Positions 44,175 to 53,119 of a stretch of 64,000 bases of DNA are shown one piece after another. The notes under the pieces were generated by a model that did not search any database, was not told where the DNA came from, and saw nothing but the letters and a program-made list of their open reading frames with translations. Origin of the DNA: Luteimonas sp. RC10 (lineage in GTDB: Bacteria > Pseudomonadota > Gammaproteobacteria > Xanthomonadales > Xanthomonadaceae); contig NZ_JACHYJ010000007.1 in assembly GCF_014192745.1 (NCBI RefSeq), positions 234,017 through 298,016 of the forward strand, read 5' to 3'. The stretch's first letter is position 1. Each line of letters starts with the position of its first letter. The translations under genes were made by a program, and so were the position numbers.

Positions 44175-44885
44175 TTAGAACGCGTATTCGGCGGTCAGAC
44201 CCAGCAGCGCGGTCGAGCGCTTGGGACCTTCGAACTTCACACCGGTGACCGGATCGCGCAAGTCGCCGGACTTGGCGCGGAAGTAGTCGTAGTGCAGACC
44301 GACGCTGAAGTTCTCGGTGGCGTTCCAGCCCGTGCCGACACCGGCGTACCAGCTGTTGCGGCCATCGCGGCCGCCGCTTTCCAGACCCAGATCCTGACCG
44401 ACGTCGTTGTAGTAGCGCGAGTTGTTGTCCGAGGCGCGAAAGAAGCCGCCACGCGCACCCACGTACCACTCCGGCGTGATGTTCAGACGCGCGTTACCAC
44501 CGGCGATCCAGCCGCGCAGCGCATTGGTGTCTTCGCGCTGGTTGACGCTGTCGTCGCGGAACGCGTTCTTGACCACCAGGTTGCCCAGGTCGGTATAGCC
44601 GCCTTCCACGCCCAGGCCGAAGTTCTGCGCCAGCTTCCAGCGATAGCCACCGACCAGGCCGTAACCGGTCTTGCGGCCGTCGCGGCTCTCGAACACGTTG
44701 AAATCGCCGGTACCGAAACGACCGGCCGTGCCACCGTCCGTACGACCGACGTTACCGGCGATAAAGGCATTGCCCTGGCCGACCTGCAGGTCGGGGCGAT
44801 AGGTATCGCCGCCCAGGCTCTGGGCGAATGCGGACGGGGCACACAGGGCGGCGGCGATTGCGGCGGGAATCAGGACAGTTTTCAT
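44175..44885 (-). CDS. Small outer-membrane beta-barrel protein
   Basis: A 236-residue protein with a signal peptide (about 1-22, SAFAQ) and eight or so amphipathic strands ending in the typical aromatic C-terminus LLGLTAEYAF. It looks like the OmpA/OmpX-like or Ax21-like barrels of Xanthomonads (YGLVGGYRWKLAQNFGLGVEGGY). Function unknown. The start at 44885 is placed 9 bases after AAGGA; an in-frame ATG at 44894 lies too close to it. Confidence 0.87.
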   Translation of the reverse strand: MKTVLIPAAIAAALCAPSAFAQSLGGDTYRPDLQVGQGNAFIAGNVGRTDGGTAGRFGTGDFNVFESRDGRKTGYGLVGGYRWKLAQNFGLGVEGGYTDLGNLVVKNAFRDDSVNQREDTNALRGWIAGGNARLNITPEWYVGARGGFFRASDNNSRYYNDVGQDLGLESGGRDGRNSWYAGVGTGWNATENFSVGLHYDYFRAKSGDLRDPVTGVKFEGPKRSTALLGLTAEYAF

Positions 44886-45168
44886 CGGGGGCATTTCCTT
44901 CTTTTTCTTGGATACGCAGCGCGCGCATCCGTGGACATACGGGGTTGGGGGTGGCCCCGTGGGGCGCAGTAGAGACGCTCTTGCCTGAAGCGCGCGCAAA
45001 TGTTCACACCGGCTCGACGCGATCACGCGGTTCGCATTCAAGTCAGGTTTACGCGAATGAGGAACCTGCGAGCGCGGGCACGAACGCACGATGATTGCAA
45101 GCTGGGGTCACCCCGATGGATGCAGGGCGCGTCGGCTACGATGCCTGCCCCCTCTTTCGGTGTTTGCC

Positions 45169-46011
45169 GTGGCTCACCTCTTCGGTCCGTTGTTGACCCA
45201 CGACACTGCCGACGCGCTCAGAGCAGCACGCGATGCCGGCATGCCGACGTGGACCGGTTCGCTGGATCTGGACCGCAGCACCGCCACCGCGACGCTACAT
45301 GCCACGCACTGGACGTGGCAGGGCGCGGACTATCCCTGGCCCGGGGCGTTGCGCGAGCGCACCGTGTACCGCTACGACGACGAGGCCTGGGTCGCCATCT
45401 CGCGTTACGGCCGTGCCTTGATCAAGCTCGTGCCCACGCCGTGGGGGCCACCGACGTTCGAGATCGACGGCATCAAGATGCTGCCCACCGCGCAGGCATC
45501 GCCACTGGACGATGCCCGCCGCAAGGTCGCCCTGGTCGCCCCGCAAGGGGCGCGCGTGCTCGACACCTGCGGTGGCCTGGGTTATTTCGCCGCGTGCTGC
45601 CTGGACGCGGGCGCGGCGCATGTGCATTCGTTCGAAAAGAACGCCGACGTGCTGTGGCTGCGCACCTGCAATCCGTGGTCGCCCGATCCCGATGTCGCGC
45701 CATGGCAGGGACGCCTGTCGCTGGTCCATGCCGATGTCGTGACGGCCATCGCCGACCTGGCCGATGCGTCGGTGGATGCCATCCTGCACGACCCACCCCG
45801 CTTCGGCATCGCCGGCGAGCTGTACGCGCGGACGTTCTACGATCAACTGGCCCGCGTGCTGCGGCGCGGCGGCCGACTGTTCCACTACACAGGCAGCCCG
45901 AATCGCCTCACCAGCGGACGCGATGTGCCGCGCGAGGTCACGCGCCGGCTCGAAGCGGCAGGCTTTCGCGCGGCCCCCGCGCTCGACGGCGTGCTCGCGA
46001 CGCGACGCTAA
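45169..46011 (+). CDS. SAM-dependent methyltransferase-like protein
   Basis: About 280 residues. Class I methyltransferase motifs: ARVLDTCGGLGYFAACCLDAG (SAM-binding), FEKNADV (acidic end of strand 2) and DAILHDPPRFG, with a DPPR in the place of the catalytic DPPY/NPPY. RNA or small-molecule target unknown. The frame is open from 45091; GTG 45169 is a guess because the conserved sequence begins there and no Shine-Dalgarno helps. Confidence 0.8.
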   Translation: MAHLFGPLLTHDTADALRAARDAGMPTWTGSLDLDRSTATATLHATHWTWQGADYPWPGALRERTVYRYDDEAWVAISRYGRALIKLVPTPWGPPTFEIDGIKMLPTAQASPLDDARRKVALVAPQGARVLDTCGGLGYFAACCLDAGAAHVHSFEKNADVLWLRTCNPWSPDPDVAPWQGRLSLVHADVVTAIADLADASVDAILHDPPRFGIAGELYARTFYDQLARVLRRGGRLFHYTGSPNRLTSGRDVPREVTRRLEAAGFRAAPALDGVLATRR

Positions 46012-46090
46012 GCGGCCGCTGTGCGGCGGTCGTATGCCGACGCAGGCTGTCTGCCCACGCGGACTGCGCGTTCGTCGCGCGGCGGTTTCG

Positions 46091-47236
46091 CTAGTTGCGC
46101 CACCAGGCGCTCGTGGCCTGCGGCGCGCTCAGGTCCACGCGCTCGCCCATGCGCGGCGTCGCCAGCGTGACCCCGCGCTCGGCGGCGATCGCCATCACAC
46201 GCTCGAACGGCTCGTCCCAGTCGTGCATCGCCAGATCGAAGGTGCCGTTGTGCACCGGCAGCAGCACGCGCGCGCCCAGGTCGAGATGCGCCTGCACCGT
46301 CTGCTCGGGCTGCATGTGCACGAAGGCCCAGCGTCGGTCGTAGGCACCGGTCTCGACCATCGCCACGTCGAACGGTCCGAAACGCTGGCCGATCTCCGCG
46401 AATCCGTCGAAATAGCCGGTGTCGCCGCTGAAGAACAGCCGCAGGCCCGGGTCGCCGTCGGCCGCGCGGTCCTCAATCACCCACGAGGCCCATAGCGTGC
46501 GGTCGCTGTCGAACGGCCCGCGACCGGAGAAGTGCTGGGCCGGCGTGGCGGTGAAGCGCAGGTCGCCGATCGTGGTGCCCTGCCACCAGTCGAACTGCTG
46601 CACCTGGGCTGCCGGCACGCCCCACGCGATCAGACGGTCGCCCACGCCCAGGGGCGTCAGGAACACCGCCGCACGGTCGGCCAATGCGCGCACGGTGTCG
46701 CGGTCGAGATGGTCGTAGTGATCGTGCGACAGCAGCACGCCGCGCAGCGGCGGCAGCGCGTCGAGCGCGATCGGCGGGGCGTGGAAGCGCTTGGGCCCCA
46801 TCCATTGCACCGGCGAGGCACGCTCGGAGAACACCGGGTCGGTCAGCCAGAAACCGCCGCGGAGCTTGAGCAGCACGGTCGAGTGGCCCAGCCGCCAGGC
46901 GCTGCGGTCCGGCGCGGCCTCGAGGTCGGCCGGAGTCAGCGGCGAGACCGCAGGCGCATGGGCCGGCACGGTGGTGGCCGGTTTCTCGAACAGCATCTCC
47001 CACATCAACCGAACGGTCTTGGCCGCCCCGATCGGCGGTCGCGGCACTGGATTGCGGAAGCGGCCGGCCTCGGCCTGCGGCGATGTTGCGTAGTCGGCGA
47101 TGGGACGCGTGGTCCGGAAGTACGACAGCAGGCAGGCGCTCACGATGCAGGCTCCAAGGACGGAGAGGACGATGACAGCGGTGCGCCGTCGACGACGCGC
47201 GGGTCGTGCGGGCGAAGGCGTCGGGGCGGCGGGCAT
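46091..47236 (-). CDS. Membrane-anchored MBL-fold hydrolase (UlaG/NAPE-PLD-like)
   Basis: A 381-residue protein: basic N-terminus, one membrane segment (about 20-40), then a metallo-beta-lactamase domain with LLSHDHYDHLDRDT (HxHxDH), later ligands in FFSGDTGYFDGF and VHNGTFDLAMHDW. This layout matches the N-acyl-phosphatidylethanolamine phospholipase D-like group and UlaG. Substrate unknown. Divergent from a TetR gene with a palindrome between, so probably repressed by it. Confidence 0.9.
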   Translation of the reverse strand: MPAAPTPSPARPARRRRRTAVIVLSVLGACIVSACLLSYFRTTRPIADYATSPQAEAGRFRNPVPRPPIGAAKTVRLMWEMLFEKPATTVPAHAPAVSPLTPADLEAAPDRSAWRLGHSTVLLKLRGGFWLTDPVFSERASPVQWMGPKRFHAPPIALDALPPLRGVLLSHDHYDHLDRDTVRALADRAAVFLTPLGVGDRLIAWGVPAAQVQQFDWWQGTTIGDLRFTATPAQHFSGRGPFDSDRTLWASWVIEDRAADGDPGLRLFFSGDTGYFDGFAEIGQRFGPFDVAMVETGAYDRRWAFVHMQPEQTVQAHLDLGARVLLPVHNGTFDLAMHDWDEPFERVMAIAAERGVTLATPRMGERVDLSAPQATSAWWRN

Positions 47237-47252
47237 TGCGGGATTCCACAGA

Positions 47253-47274
47253 AACTACACGGTGCAGTGTAGTT
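47253..47274. promoter_or_regulatory. TetR-type operator AACTACAC-N6-GTGTAGTT
   Basis: A perfect 8-bp inverted repeat with 6-bp spacer in the 79-bp gap between the MBL-fold and TetR genes. A TAGAAT at 47304-47309 could be the tetR -10 box; it lies 7 bp from the ATG, so that mRNA would be almost leaderless. Confidence 0.7.
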
Positions 47275-47315
47275 ATCGCAGACTGAATGTAAACCCTTCG
47301 GTGTAGAATTGCGCG

Positions 47316-47930
47316 ATGGACCGCGACCCGCCCCTCGCCCGGCTCACCGATCGCAAGCACGCGGCGATCCTGGAGGCGGCGGTGGCCGAGTTCCGCGCCG
47401 CCGGCTTTGAGGCGACCAGCATGGACCGCATCGCCAGTCGCGCCGGCGTCTCCAAACGCACCGTCTACAACCACTTTCCCGGCAAGGACGCGCTGTTCCT
47501 GCGCATTCTCGAGTCGATGCTCGAGCGCGGCGTCTGCGGGCCGGACCTCGCCTACCGCGCCGATCGCCCGCTGCGCCCCCAACTGCTCGAGCTGGTGCGC
47601 CAGAAGCTGCGGCTGCTCCACGACCCGGAGTTCGTGGACCTGGCACGCGTGGCCATCGCCGCAGGCATCCACTCGCCCGCACTGGCGCGCGACCTGCTCT
47701 CCCGCCTGGGCGATCGCGAGGAAGGGGTGTCGGTCTGGATCCGGGCCGCGGCCGCCGACGGCCGGCTGCGGACGGACGACCCGGCATTCGCGTCGATGCA
47801 GCTGCAGGGCCTGGTCAAAAGCTTCGCGCTGTGGCCGCAGTTGTCGATGGGCCAGCCGCCGCTGTCGGCGGCGCAACAGACGCGCGTGGCCGAATCGGCG
47901 GTCGACATGTTCCTGGCCTACTACGGCTGA
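47316..47930 (+). CDS. TetR/AcrR-family transcriptional regulator
   Basis: A 204-residue regulator with N-terminal TetR helix-turn-helix (about 15-60; ILEAAVAEFRAAGFEATSMDRIA, AGVSKRTVYNHFPGKDALF) and an all-helical ligand domain. The C-terminal part resembles the AefR-like TetR_C group. It should repress itself and the divergent MBL-fold gene through the operator at 47253. Confidence 0.92.
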   Translation: MDRDPPLARLTDRKHAAILEAAVAEFRAAGFEATSMDRIASRAGVSKRTVYNHFPGKDALFLRILESMLERGVCGPDLAYRADRPLRPQLLELVRQKLRLLHDPEFVDLARVAIAAGIHSPALARDLLSRLGDREEGVSVWIRAAAADGRLRTDDPAFASMQLQGLVKSFALWPQLSMGQPPLSAAQQTRVAESAVDMFLAYYG

Positions 47931-49006
47931 GCGACGCCGGCGCGCCCACCTGCGCGCCGGATCAGGCCGTGGATGTAGGCCATCTTCTCCAGCACTGGCG
48001 GCGCGATCGCGAACGGGTACAGATCGGGCTGGCCCATCGCGCGGTTGAGGCTGTTGACTGCATAGGTCAGCGGCAACCAGGCGTCGATCAGCCGTTGCAG
48101 GTCGGCCACGTGATGGGGGTCGAAGGTGATCTCGGTCTCCATCGTCGCGCTCTCGGCGATGTCGGGCGCGATGCGGATGCCGAACGCGGCGGCCATCTCC
48201 AGCGTGTCGACGATGTGCAGGTAATGCGCCCAGGTCTCGGCCCAGTCCTCCCAGGGGTGCATCGTCGCGTAGCAGCTGACATGACTGTCCTGCCAGTTCG
48301 CGGGCGCGCCGTTCGCGTAGTAGCGCTGCAGCGCCTGGCCGTAATCCTGCCGATCGTCGCCGAACAGCGCGCGGCAGCGGGCGAGCTCGGCCTGCCCGGC
48401 GTCGCGCACCAGCCGGTCCCAATAGTAGTGGCCGATCTCGTGACGGAAATGCCCCAGCAGGGTGCGATAGAGCTCGCCCATCGACACCCGCGCCGCCTCC
48501 CGGCGGGCGTCGTCGGCCTCCGACAGTGCGATGGTGATGTGGCCGTTGTCGTGCCCGGTCATCACCCGTGGCCCGTCCGGCGGGTCGGCCAGGAAATCGA
48601 ACGACAGCGGCTCGGGATCGCCGCTGCCGACGGTCGGTGTGGGCAGGCGCAAGCGCAGCAGGCTGTAGAACAGCCGGCGCTTGGCGACCTCGATCCGCCG
48701 CCAGGCCTGCAGCCGGTCGTCATCGGACAGGTCCGGGATGGTGCGGTTGTGGCGACAGGCGCGGCAGTAGTTTTCGGCATCGTCGACAGGCAGCAGCCAG
48801 TTGCAGGCCGAATGCGTGGCGTTGGCGCAGAACCGGTAACGCAGCCCCGTGGGCGCGGCCTGCAGCCGCCAGGCCGCGCCATCAGGCATCAGCGCGCCCA
48901 GCGTCACCTGCTCGGGCACGAACCCCAGCCGCGCGCCGCAGCGCAGGCACTCGGTGTTCTCGAAATACAGCACCTGCTCGCAACGGTCGCACTTGAACAA
49001 CTGCAT
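47921..49006 (-). CDS. Zinc-binding metallopeptidase with N-terminal zinc ribbon
   Basis: A 361-residue protein. Zinc ribbon CxxC-x10-CxxC (Cys6, 9, 20, 23), further Cys60, 68, 81, 84, then a peptidase core with HEIGH (189-193) in HFRHEIGHYYWDRL and a later WEDWAETWAHYLHI. It matches the putative zinc-binding peptidase family found beside transglutaminase-like genes. Its gene begins 19 bp after the transglutaminase-like gene at 49026 on the same strand, so both form an operon. The 3' end overlaps the tetR 3' end by 10 bp. Confidence 0.88.
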   Translation of the reverse strand: MQLFKCDRCEQVLYFENTECLRCGARLGFVPEQVTLGALMPDGAAWRLQAAPTGLRYRFCANATHSACNWLLPVDDAENYCRACRHNRTIPDLSDDDRLQAWRRIEVAKRRLFYSLLRLRLPTPTVGSGDPEPLSFDFLADPPDGPRVMTGHDNGHITIALSEADDARREAARVSMGELYRTLLGHFRHEIGHYYWDRLVRDAGQAELARCRALFGDDRQDYGQALQRYYANGAPANWQDSHVSCYATMHPWEDWAETWAHYLHIVDTLEMAAAFGIRIAPDIAESATMETEITFDPHHVADLQRLIDAWLPLTYAVNSLNRAMGQPDLYPFAIAPPVLEKMAYIHGLIRRAGGRAGVAQP

Positions 49007-49025
49007 GGACGGGATTCCAGTGGGC

Positions 49026-49820
49026 TCACGCCACTGCGTCGAGTTCGGTCCAGACCTGGATCGACACCGTGCGCAGCGGTCGGTAGCTGGTGAGAAAGGC
49101 GACGTCGGCCGCGTCGCGTCCATGCGCGATCACCACCCGGCCGCCGCGCGGCGTCGCCTGGGTGGCATCGAAGGTATGCCAGGCGTCGCCCAGGTAGGCC
49201 TCGAACCAGGCGTGCATGTCCATCGGCTTGAGGTCGTGCAGCCAGCCCACGACCATCCGCGCTGGAATGTCGAGTGCGCGGCACAAGGTCATGCCGACAT
49301 GCGCAAAGTCGCGGCAGACACCGGCGCCTTGCGCCAGCGTGTCCTGGGCATCGGTGCTGGCGTCGCTGACGCCGTAGCGATAGGCGAGATGATCGTGGAT
49401 CCAGCGCCGGATCGCCTCGACCTGGGCATGGCCCGGCGCGGCGTCGCCGACGATCTCCAGTGCGCGCGCGTACATGGCCGCGCGGTCGGACGGACAGTAG
49501 CGGCTGGGCAGCAGGAACTGCAGTGTCGAGGCCGGCAGATCGGCCGGCGCGACCGCCGGCGCCTCGGGCATCGCATCGGGGTCGGGCGCGGCGACCGCGC
49601 GCGTCTGCAAACGGATGCGGGTCAGTCCAGGCGGCAGCGTGAAGCGCTGGCAGCGGTTGCCGAAGCCGTCGAGATACTCGTCGAAGCCCAAGGCCGGATC
49701 GAAGCCTGCGCGGTCGTTGACGTGCCAGCGCGCGCGGCCGGTCCTGGGCCGCAGCATCGCGATGACGGGGGCGGCGACATCGGTCTCGATCGCGAGTTCG
49801 CAGCCTGCGCGGACGTGCAT
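49026..49820 (-). CDS. Transglutaminase-like cysteine peptidase (paralogue 2)
   Basis: A 264-residue paralogue of the protein at 37494-38276, with the same N-terminal beta domain and the triad Cys169 (GAGVCRDFAH), His203 (MDMHAWFEAY) and Asp218 (HTFDAT). Upstream gene of the pair with the zinc peptidase. Families of this kind occur with circularly permuted ATP-grasp and alpha-E proteins in predicted peptide-synthesis loci; those partners are not in this window. Start at 49820 (MHVRAGCEL) chosen by alignment with the paralogue; the open frame upstream runs into the opgD leader. Confidence 0.88.
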   Translation of the reverse strand: MHVRAGCELAIETDVAAPVIAMLRPRTGRARWHVNDRAGFDPALGFDEYLDGFGNRCQRFTLPPGLTRIRLQTRAVAAPDPDAMPEAPAVAPADLPASTLQFLLPSRYCPSDRAAMYARALEIVGDAAPGHAQVEAIRRWIHDHLAYRYGVSDASTDAQDTLAQGAGVCRDFAHVGMTLCRALDIPARMVVGWLHDLKPMDMHAWFEAYLGDAWHTFDATQATPRGGRVVIAHGRDAADVAFLTSYRPLRTVSIQVWTELDAVA

Positions 49821-49954
49821 GCGGGGGAACTCGTTTCGACGGTGCGCCAGCCTAGGGGCGTGGATGTGCAGTGGCCGTGCAGGCCCGCGGCACGCTAACG
49901 GCACGTTGCCCTGGGTTGGATAGGATGCGCGCTCCACACTCGGACCTCGCCCGC

Positions 49955-51535
49955 ATGCAACGACGTTCGTTCCTGCACGGCGGCCTGGCGGCCCTCTGCG
50001 CGGCCGCTCTGCCGACCTCGGTTTTGGCCGCCCTGCGCATGGGCGCACCGGCCCCGTTCGACTTCGCCGCGCTCAAGGGACGCGCCCGCGCACTGGCCGG
50101 TCAGGCGTACACCGCGCGGCCGGCCGCACTGCCCCAGCCGGTCGCCGCGCTCGACTGGGACGCCTACCAGGCGCTGCAGTTCCGCCAGGACCATGCGCTG
50201 TGGCACGAGGACGACACCCGTTACCTGGCCCAGTTCTTTCACCTCGGCCTGTTCTTCAAGCGGCCGGTCCGCATGCACGCGCTGGCCGAGGGCCAGGCGC
50301 GCGAGATCGCCTACGACCCGGCGATGTTCGACTACGGCGCTTCGGGCCTGGATGGCGCCGCGTTGCCGACCGACCTGGGCTTCGCCGGTTTCCGGCTCAA
50401 TCGGCGCAGCGATCCCAAGCGCGACTTCGCCGCATTCCTGGGCGCCAGCTACTTCCGCGCGGTCGGCGCGAGCGGTCAGTACGGCCTGTCGGCGCGTGGC
50501 CTGGCCGTGGATACGGGCCTGCCGCGACCGGAGGAGTTTCCCGACTTCACCGACTTCTGGCTCGAGCGCCCTGCACCCGACAGCGACACCGTGGTCGTCT
50601 ACGCCCTGCTCGATTCGCCTTCGGTCGCCGGCGCCTACCGGTTCGCGATCACCCCGGGCGAGCCGCTGGTGATGGAGGTCGACTGCGCGCTGTACCCGCG
50701 CACCGCGATCGAGCGCCTGGGCATCGCGCCGGCGACCAGCATGTACCAGACCGGCGAGAACGACCGCCGCATGGCCTGGGACTGGCGCCCGGAGATCCAC
50801 GACAGCGACGGCCTGGCGCTGCACACCGGCAGCGGCGAGCGGCTGTGGCGTCCGCTGGGCAATCCGCGCGCGCTGCGATTCAACGCCTTCGCCGACGACA
50901 ACCCGCGCGGCTTCGGCCTGCTGCAGCGCGACCGCAACTTCGACCACTACCAGGACGACGGCGTCTTCTACGAGCGTCGGCCCTCGCTGTGGGTCGAACC
51001 GCGCGACGGTTGGGGGCGCGGCGAGGTGCAACTGGTCGAGATCCCGACGGTCGATGAGACCTTCGACAACGTGGTCGCGTTCTGGCATCCGGCCCAGCCG
51101 GTCGAGCCCGGTCGCGAGTTGCTGTTCGGCTACCGGCTGTTCTGGGGCGAGGTGATGCCCGCGCGTCCGCCGTTGGCGACCTGCATCGCCACGCGTACGG
51201 GCCTGGGCGGCCGCATCGGCTTCGCGCGCAAGGCCTGGTCGCAGCGCTTCGCGGTCGACTTCGCCGGCGGCGCGCTCGCGGCGCTGGCCGGGCGCAATGC
51301 CACGGTCGAGCCGGTGCTGCAGACCACCGCCGGCCAGTTGGAAACGGTCTCGGCCCGCCCGCTGCACGCGGTCGAAGGCTATCGGGTGATGTTCGACATC
51401 GTCCCGCCCGGGCCGGGCACCGAGCAGTTGGACCTGCGGCTGTTCCTGCGCGATCCCGCGACCGGCAATGCGCTGAGCGAAACCTGGCTGTACCAGTGGA
51501 ACCCGCCCCCGCCGGACGCGCGGCAGGTCTACTAG
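49955..51535 (+). CDS. opgD: Glucan biosynthesis protein D, Tat-exported
   Basis: A 526-residue protein of the MdoG/OpgD family that shapes osmoregulated periplasmic glucans. The N-terminus MQRRSFLHGGLAALCAAALP is a twin-arginine signal, as in E. coli OpgD. The body shows FDYGASGLDGAALPTDLGFAGFR and RPSLWVEPRDGWGRGEVQLVEIPT, strong family blocks. ATG 49955 is the start directly before the RR motif; another at 49925 is possible. No opgH glycosyltransferase is in the window. Confidence 0.94.
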   Translation: MQRRSFLHGGLAALCAAALPTSVLAALRMGAPAPFDFAALKGRARALAGQAYTARPAALPQPVAALDWDAYQALQFRQDHALWHEDDTRYLAQFFHLGLFFKRPVRMHALAEGQAREIAYDPAMFDYGASGLDGAALPTDLGFAGFRLNRRSDPKRDFAAFLGASYFRAVGASGQYGLSARGLAVDTGLPRPEEFPDFTDFWLERPAPDSDTVVVYALLDSPSVAGAYRFAITPGEPLVMEVDCALYPRTAIERLGIAPATSMYQTGENDRRMAWDWRPEIHDSDGLALHTGSGERLWRPLGNPRALRFNAFADDNPRGFGLLQRDRNFDHYQDDGVFYERRPSLWVEPRDGWGRGEVQLVEIPTVDETFDNVVAFWHPAQPVEPGRELLFGYRLFWGEVMPARPPLATCIATRTGLGGRIGFARKAWSQRFAVDFAGGALAALAGRNATVEPVLQTTAGQLETVSARPLHAVEGYRVMFDIVPPGPGTEQLDLRLFLRDPATGNALSETWLYQWNPPPPDARQVY

Positions 51536-51617
51536 CGCATTGCGCCTGCCTCGCCGTCACCGCGACCGCACGGCGCACGCATGACGGCGGGCGGACCGGG
51601 TCCGCCCGCCGCAGCCC

Positions 51618-51851
51618 TCAGGGGCAGGGATAGAGCGTGAAGCCGTGCGCCCCGCCGGCATCGCCCCAGGTCTGGACCGAGCCGTCGCATTCGATCCGGC
51701 CACCGCCGATCGCGTTGCCGGCCGCGTCGTAACGCGTCCATTCCGCCCACTCCACGCCCAGGATCGGCCAGCGCGCGGCGGCGCTGCCCACCACCACGAT
51801 CCCCAGCACCAGCGACACCATCGCCGCGATCACGCGTCCACGTCTGCTCAT
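51618..51851 (-). CDS. Small secreted or anchored protein, DUF6289-like
   Basis: A 77-residue protein: basic start, one membrane segment or signal (about 6-26), then YDAAGNAIGGGRIECDGSVQTWG and a terminal YPCP. The two cysteines with W-G between recall the short DUF6289 peptides (G...C.G....WG......C) that are common in Xanthomonadales; that link is moderate. Confidence 0.6.
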   Translation of the reverse strand: MSRRGRVIAAMVSLVLGIVVVGSAAARWPILGVEWAEWTRYDAAGNAIGGGRIECDGSVQTWGDAGGAHGFTLYPCP

Positions 51852-51953
51852 CGTGCTTGTCTCCAGTCCGTCGGAAGGATCCCCCGACGCCAGCCTAGTG
51901 GCCTGCGGGGCCGGCGAATCGGGCGTCGGTCACAGCGCGCGATGGGGCCGCGT

Positions 51954-52532
51954 TCAGCCCTCGGCATCCTGCGGCAACGCCAGACGCCGCAAGCGGGGCG
52001 AACGGCTCAGCGGCGTCGGCAGCAGATAGTCGCCCTGCATCAGCGGCAGGGCGAGCCGGGTGAAACGCACCTCCAGATCGACGCCGGCGCGGCGCCAGGC
52101 TTCCCAGACCAGCCGGGTGCAGTAGGTGCCGGCCGGATCGGCCATGCGGAAGCGGGTGCCGCGCTGGCCCAGCGCCTCGCCGACCGCAGCGGCGCGCAGG
52201 GCATCGGGGGCATCGACGCGATAGACCGCATAGTCGCGGCTGCGCACCGGGTCGAGGAAGAAGCTCAGGGCATCGACGACCACGCCGTCGGCGCGCCCAG
52301 GCACTTCGGAGGGCGTCGCATGCACGACCTGCCAGGTGCCGGGACGCCCGACCAGCATGCCGACGTGGCTGAATTGCCCGCCGTCGATCGCCAGCACCAT
52401 CGCGCTGACCGACTCGGTCCCGCGTCGAAACACCAGATCGCCGGCCTGCGCCTCGGCCGGCAGCGCCGGGCCGCCGGCCAGACAGACGCTGGCCGCGCAC
52501 AACGCCAGCAGCGCGCACCACCAGCGCCACAT
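51954..52532 (-). CDS. YiiX/YebB-like NlpC/P60 cysteine hydrolase
   Basis: A 192-residue secreted protein (signal peptide about 1-19). It is a permuted papain-like hydrolase: AGDLVFRRGTES and FSHVGMLV (His), then TYCTRLVWEAWRRAG (Cys). Family members cut peptide or amide bonds in cell wall or lipid-linked substrates. It lies 10 bp downstream of the lipoprotein gene on the same strand and may share its transcript. Confidence 0.85.
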   Translation of the reverse strand: MWRWWCALLALCAASVCLAGGPALPAEAQAGDLVFRRGTESVSAMVLAIDGGQFSHVGMLVGRPGTWQVVHATPSEVPGRADGVVVDALSFFLDPVRSRDYAVYRVDAPDALRAAAVGEALGQRGTRFRMADPAGTYCTRLVWEAWRRAGVDLEVRFTRLALPLMQGDYLLPTPLSRSPRLRRLALPQDAEG

Positions 52533-52542
52533 CGTCTCGTCC

Positions 52543-52944
52543 TCAGCGCAGACGGATCTTCCACTTGCCGTCGTCGCGGACCATGTGGTGCGTCTCGGTC
52601 AGGTCCTTGCCGTTGTCGAAGACGACCCGGACCTGCACGCGCGCGGTTTCGCCCTCGTCGTCGATGCTCGACTCGATCACCTCGATCTTGTCGAGGCCGT
52701 CGTTGGCATCGATCCGCGACTGCATCTCGCCGACGATCATCTGCACCTTGCCCTTGGCCTGCACCATGCCGTTGGCGGGCACGTCGGCGAACGACACCTG
52801 CGCGGTGGCCTTCTCGACATCGCCCTTGGCCGCCGCCTCATAGAACGCCTGGACCGTCGCTTCAGGCTTGGCGGACGAACACGCCGCCAGCGCCAGCGTG
52901 GCGAGCACCAGGAAACAGACGGCGGACAGACGGAATCGATGCAT
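52543..52944 (-). CDS. DUF4878-like lipoprotein
   Basis: A 133-residue lipoprotein with lipobox LAAC (Cys22) and one NTF2-like domain (PEATVQAFYEAAAKGDVEKA to DDGKWKIRLR), the pattern of DUF4878. Function unknown. GAGGAG lies just upstream of the ATG at 52944. Confidence 0.85.
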   Translation of the reverse strand: MHRFRLSAVCFLVLATLALAACSSAKPEATVQAFYEAAAKGDVEKATAQVSFADVPANGMVQAKGKVQMIVGEMQSRIDANDGLDKIEVIESSIDDEGETARVQVRVVFDNGKDLTETHHMVRDDGKWKIRLR

Positions 52945-53119
52945 GACGCGCTCCTCGCGTTCAGGGGATCGGGAGTGTACCGCCCGCGCCACACCGCGGG
53001 TCGTCGGCCTGCCGTGCAGGAACGACACGGTGCGGGGCGCGGCCTTGGCACCGGGCCGACACCGGCGCAGTCACAGTCGCCGGCCCCTCCCCTGTCGCCA
53101 TGGCCCGAAGGAGCTTGCC

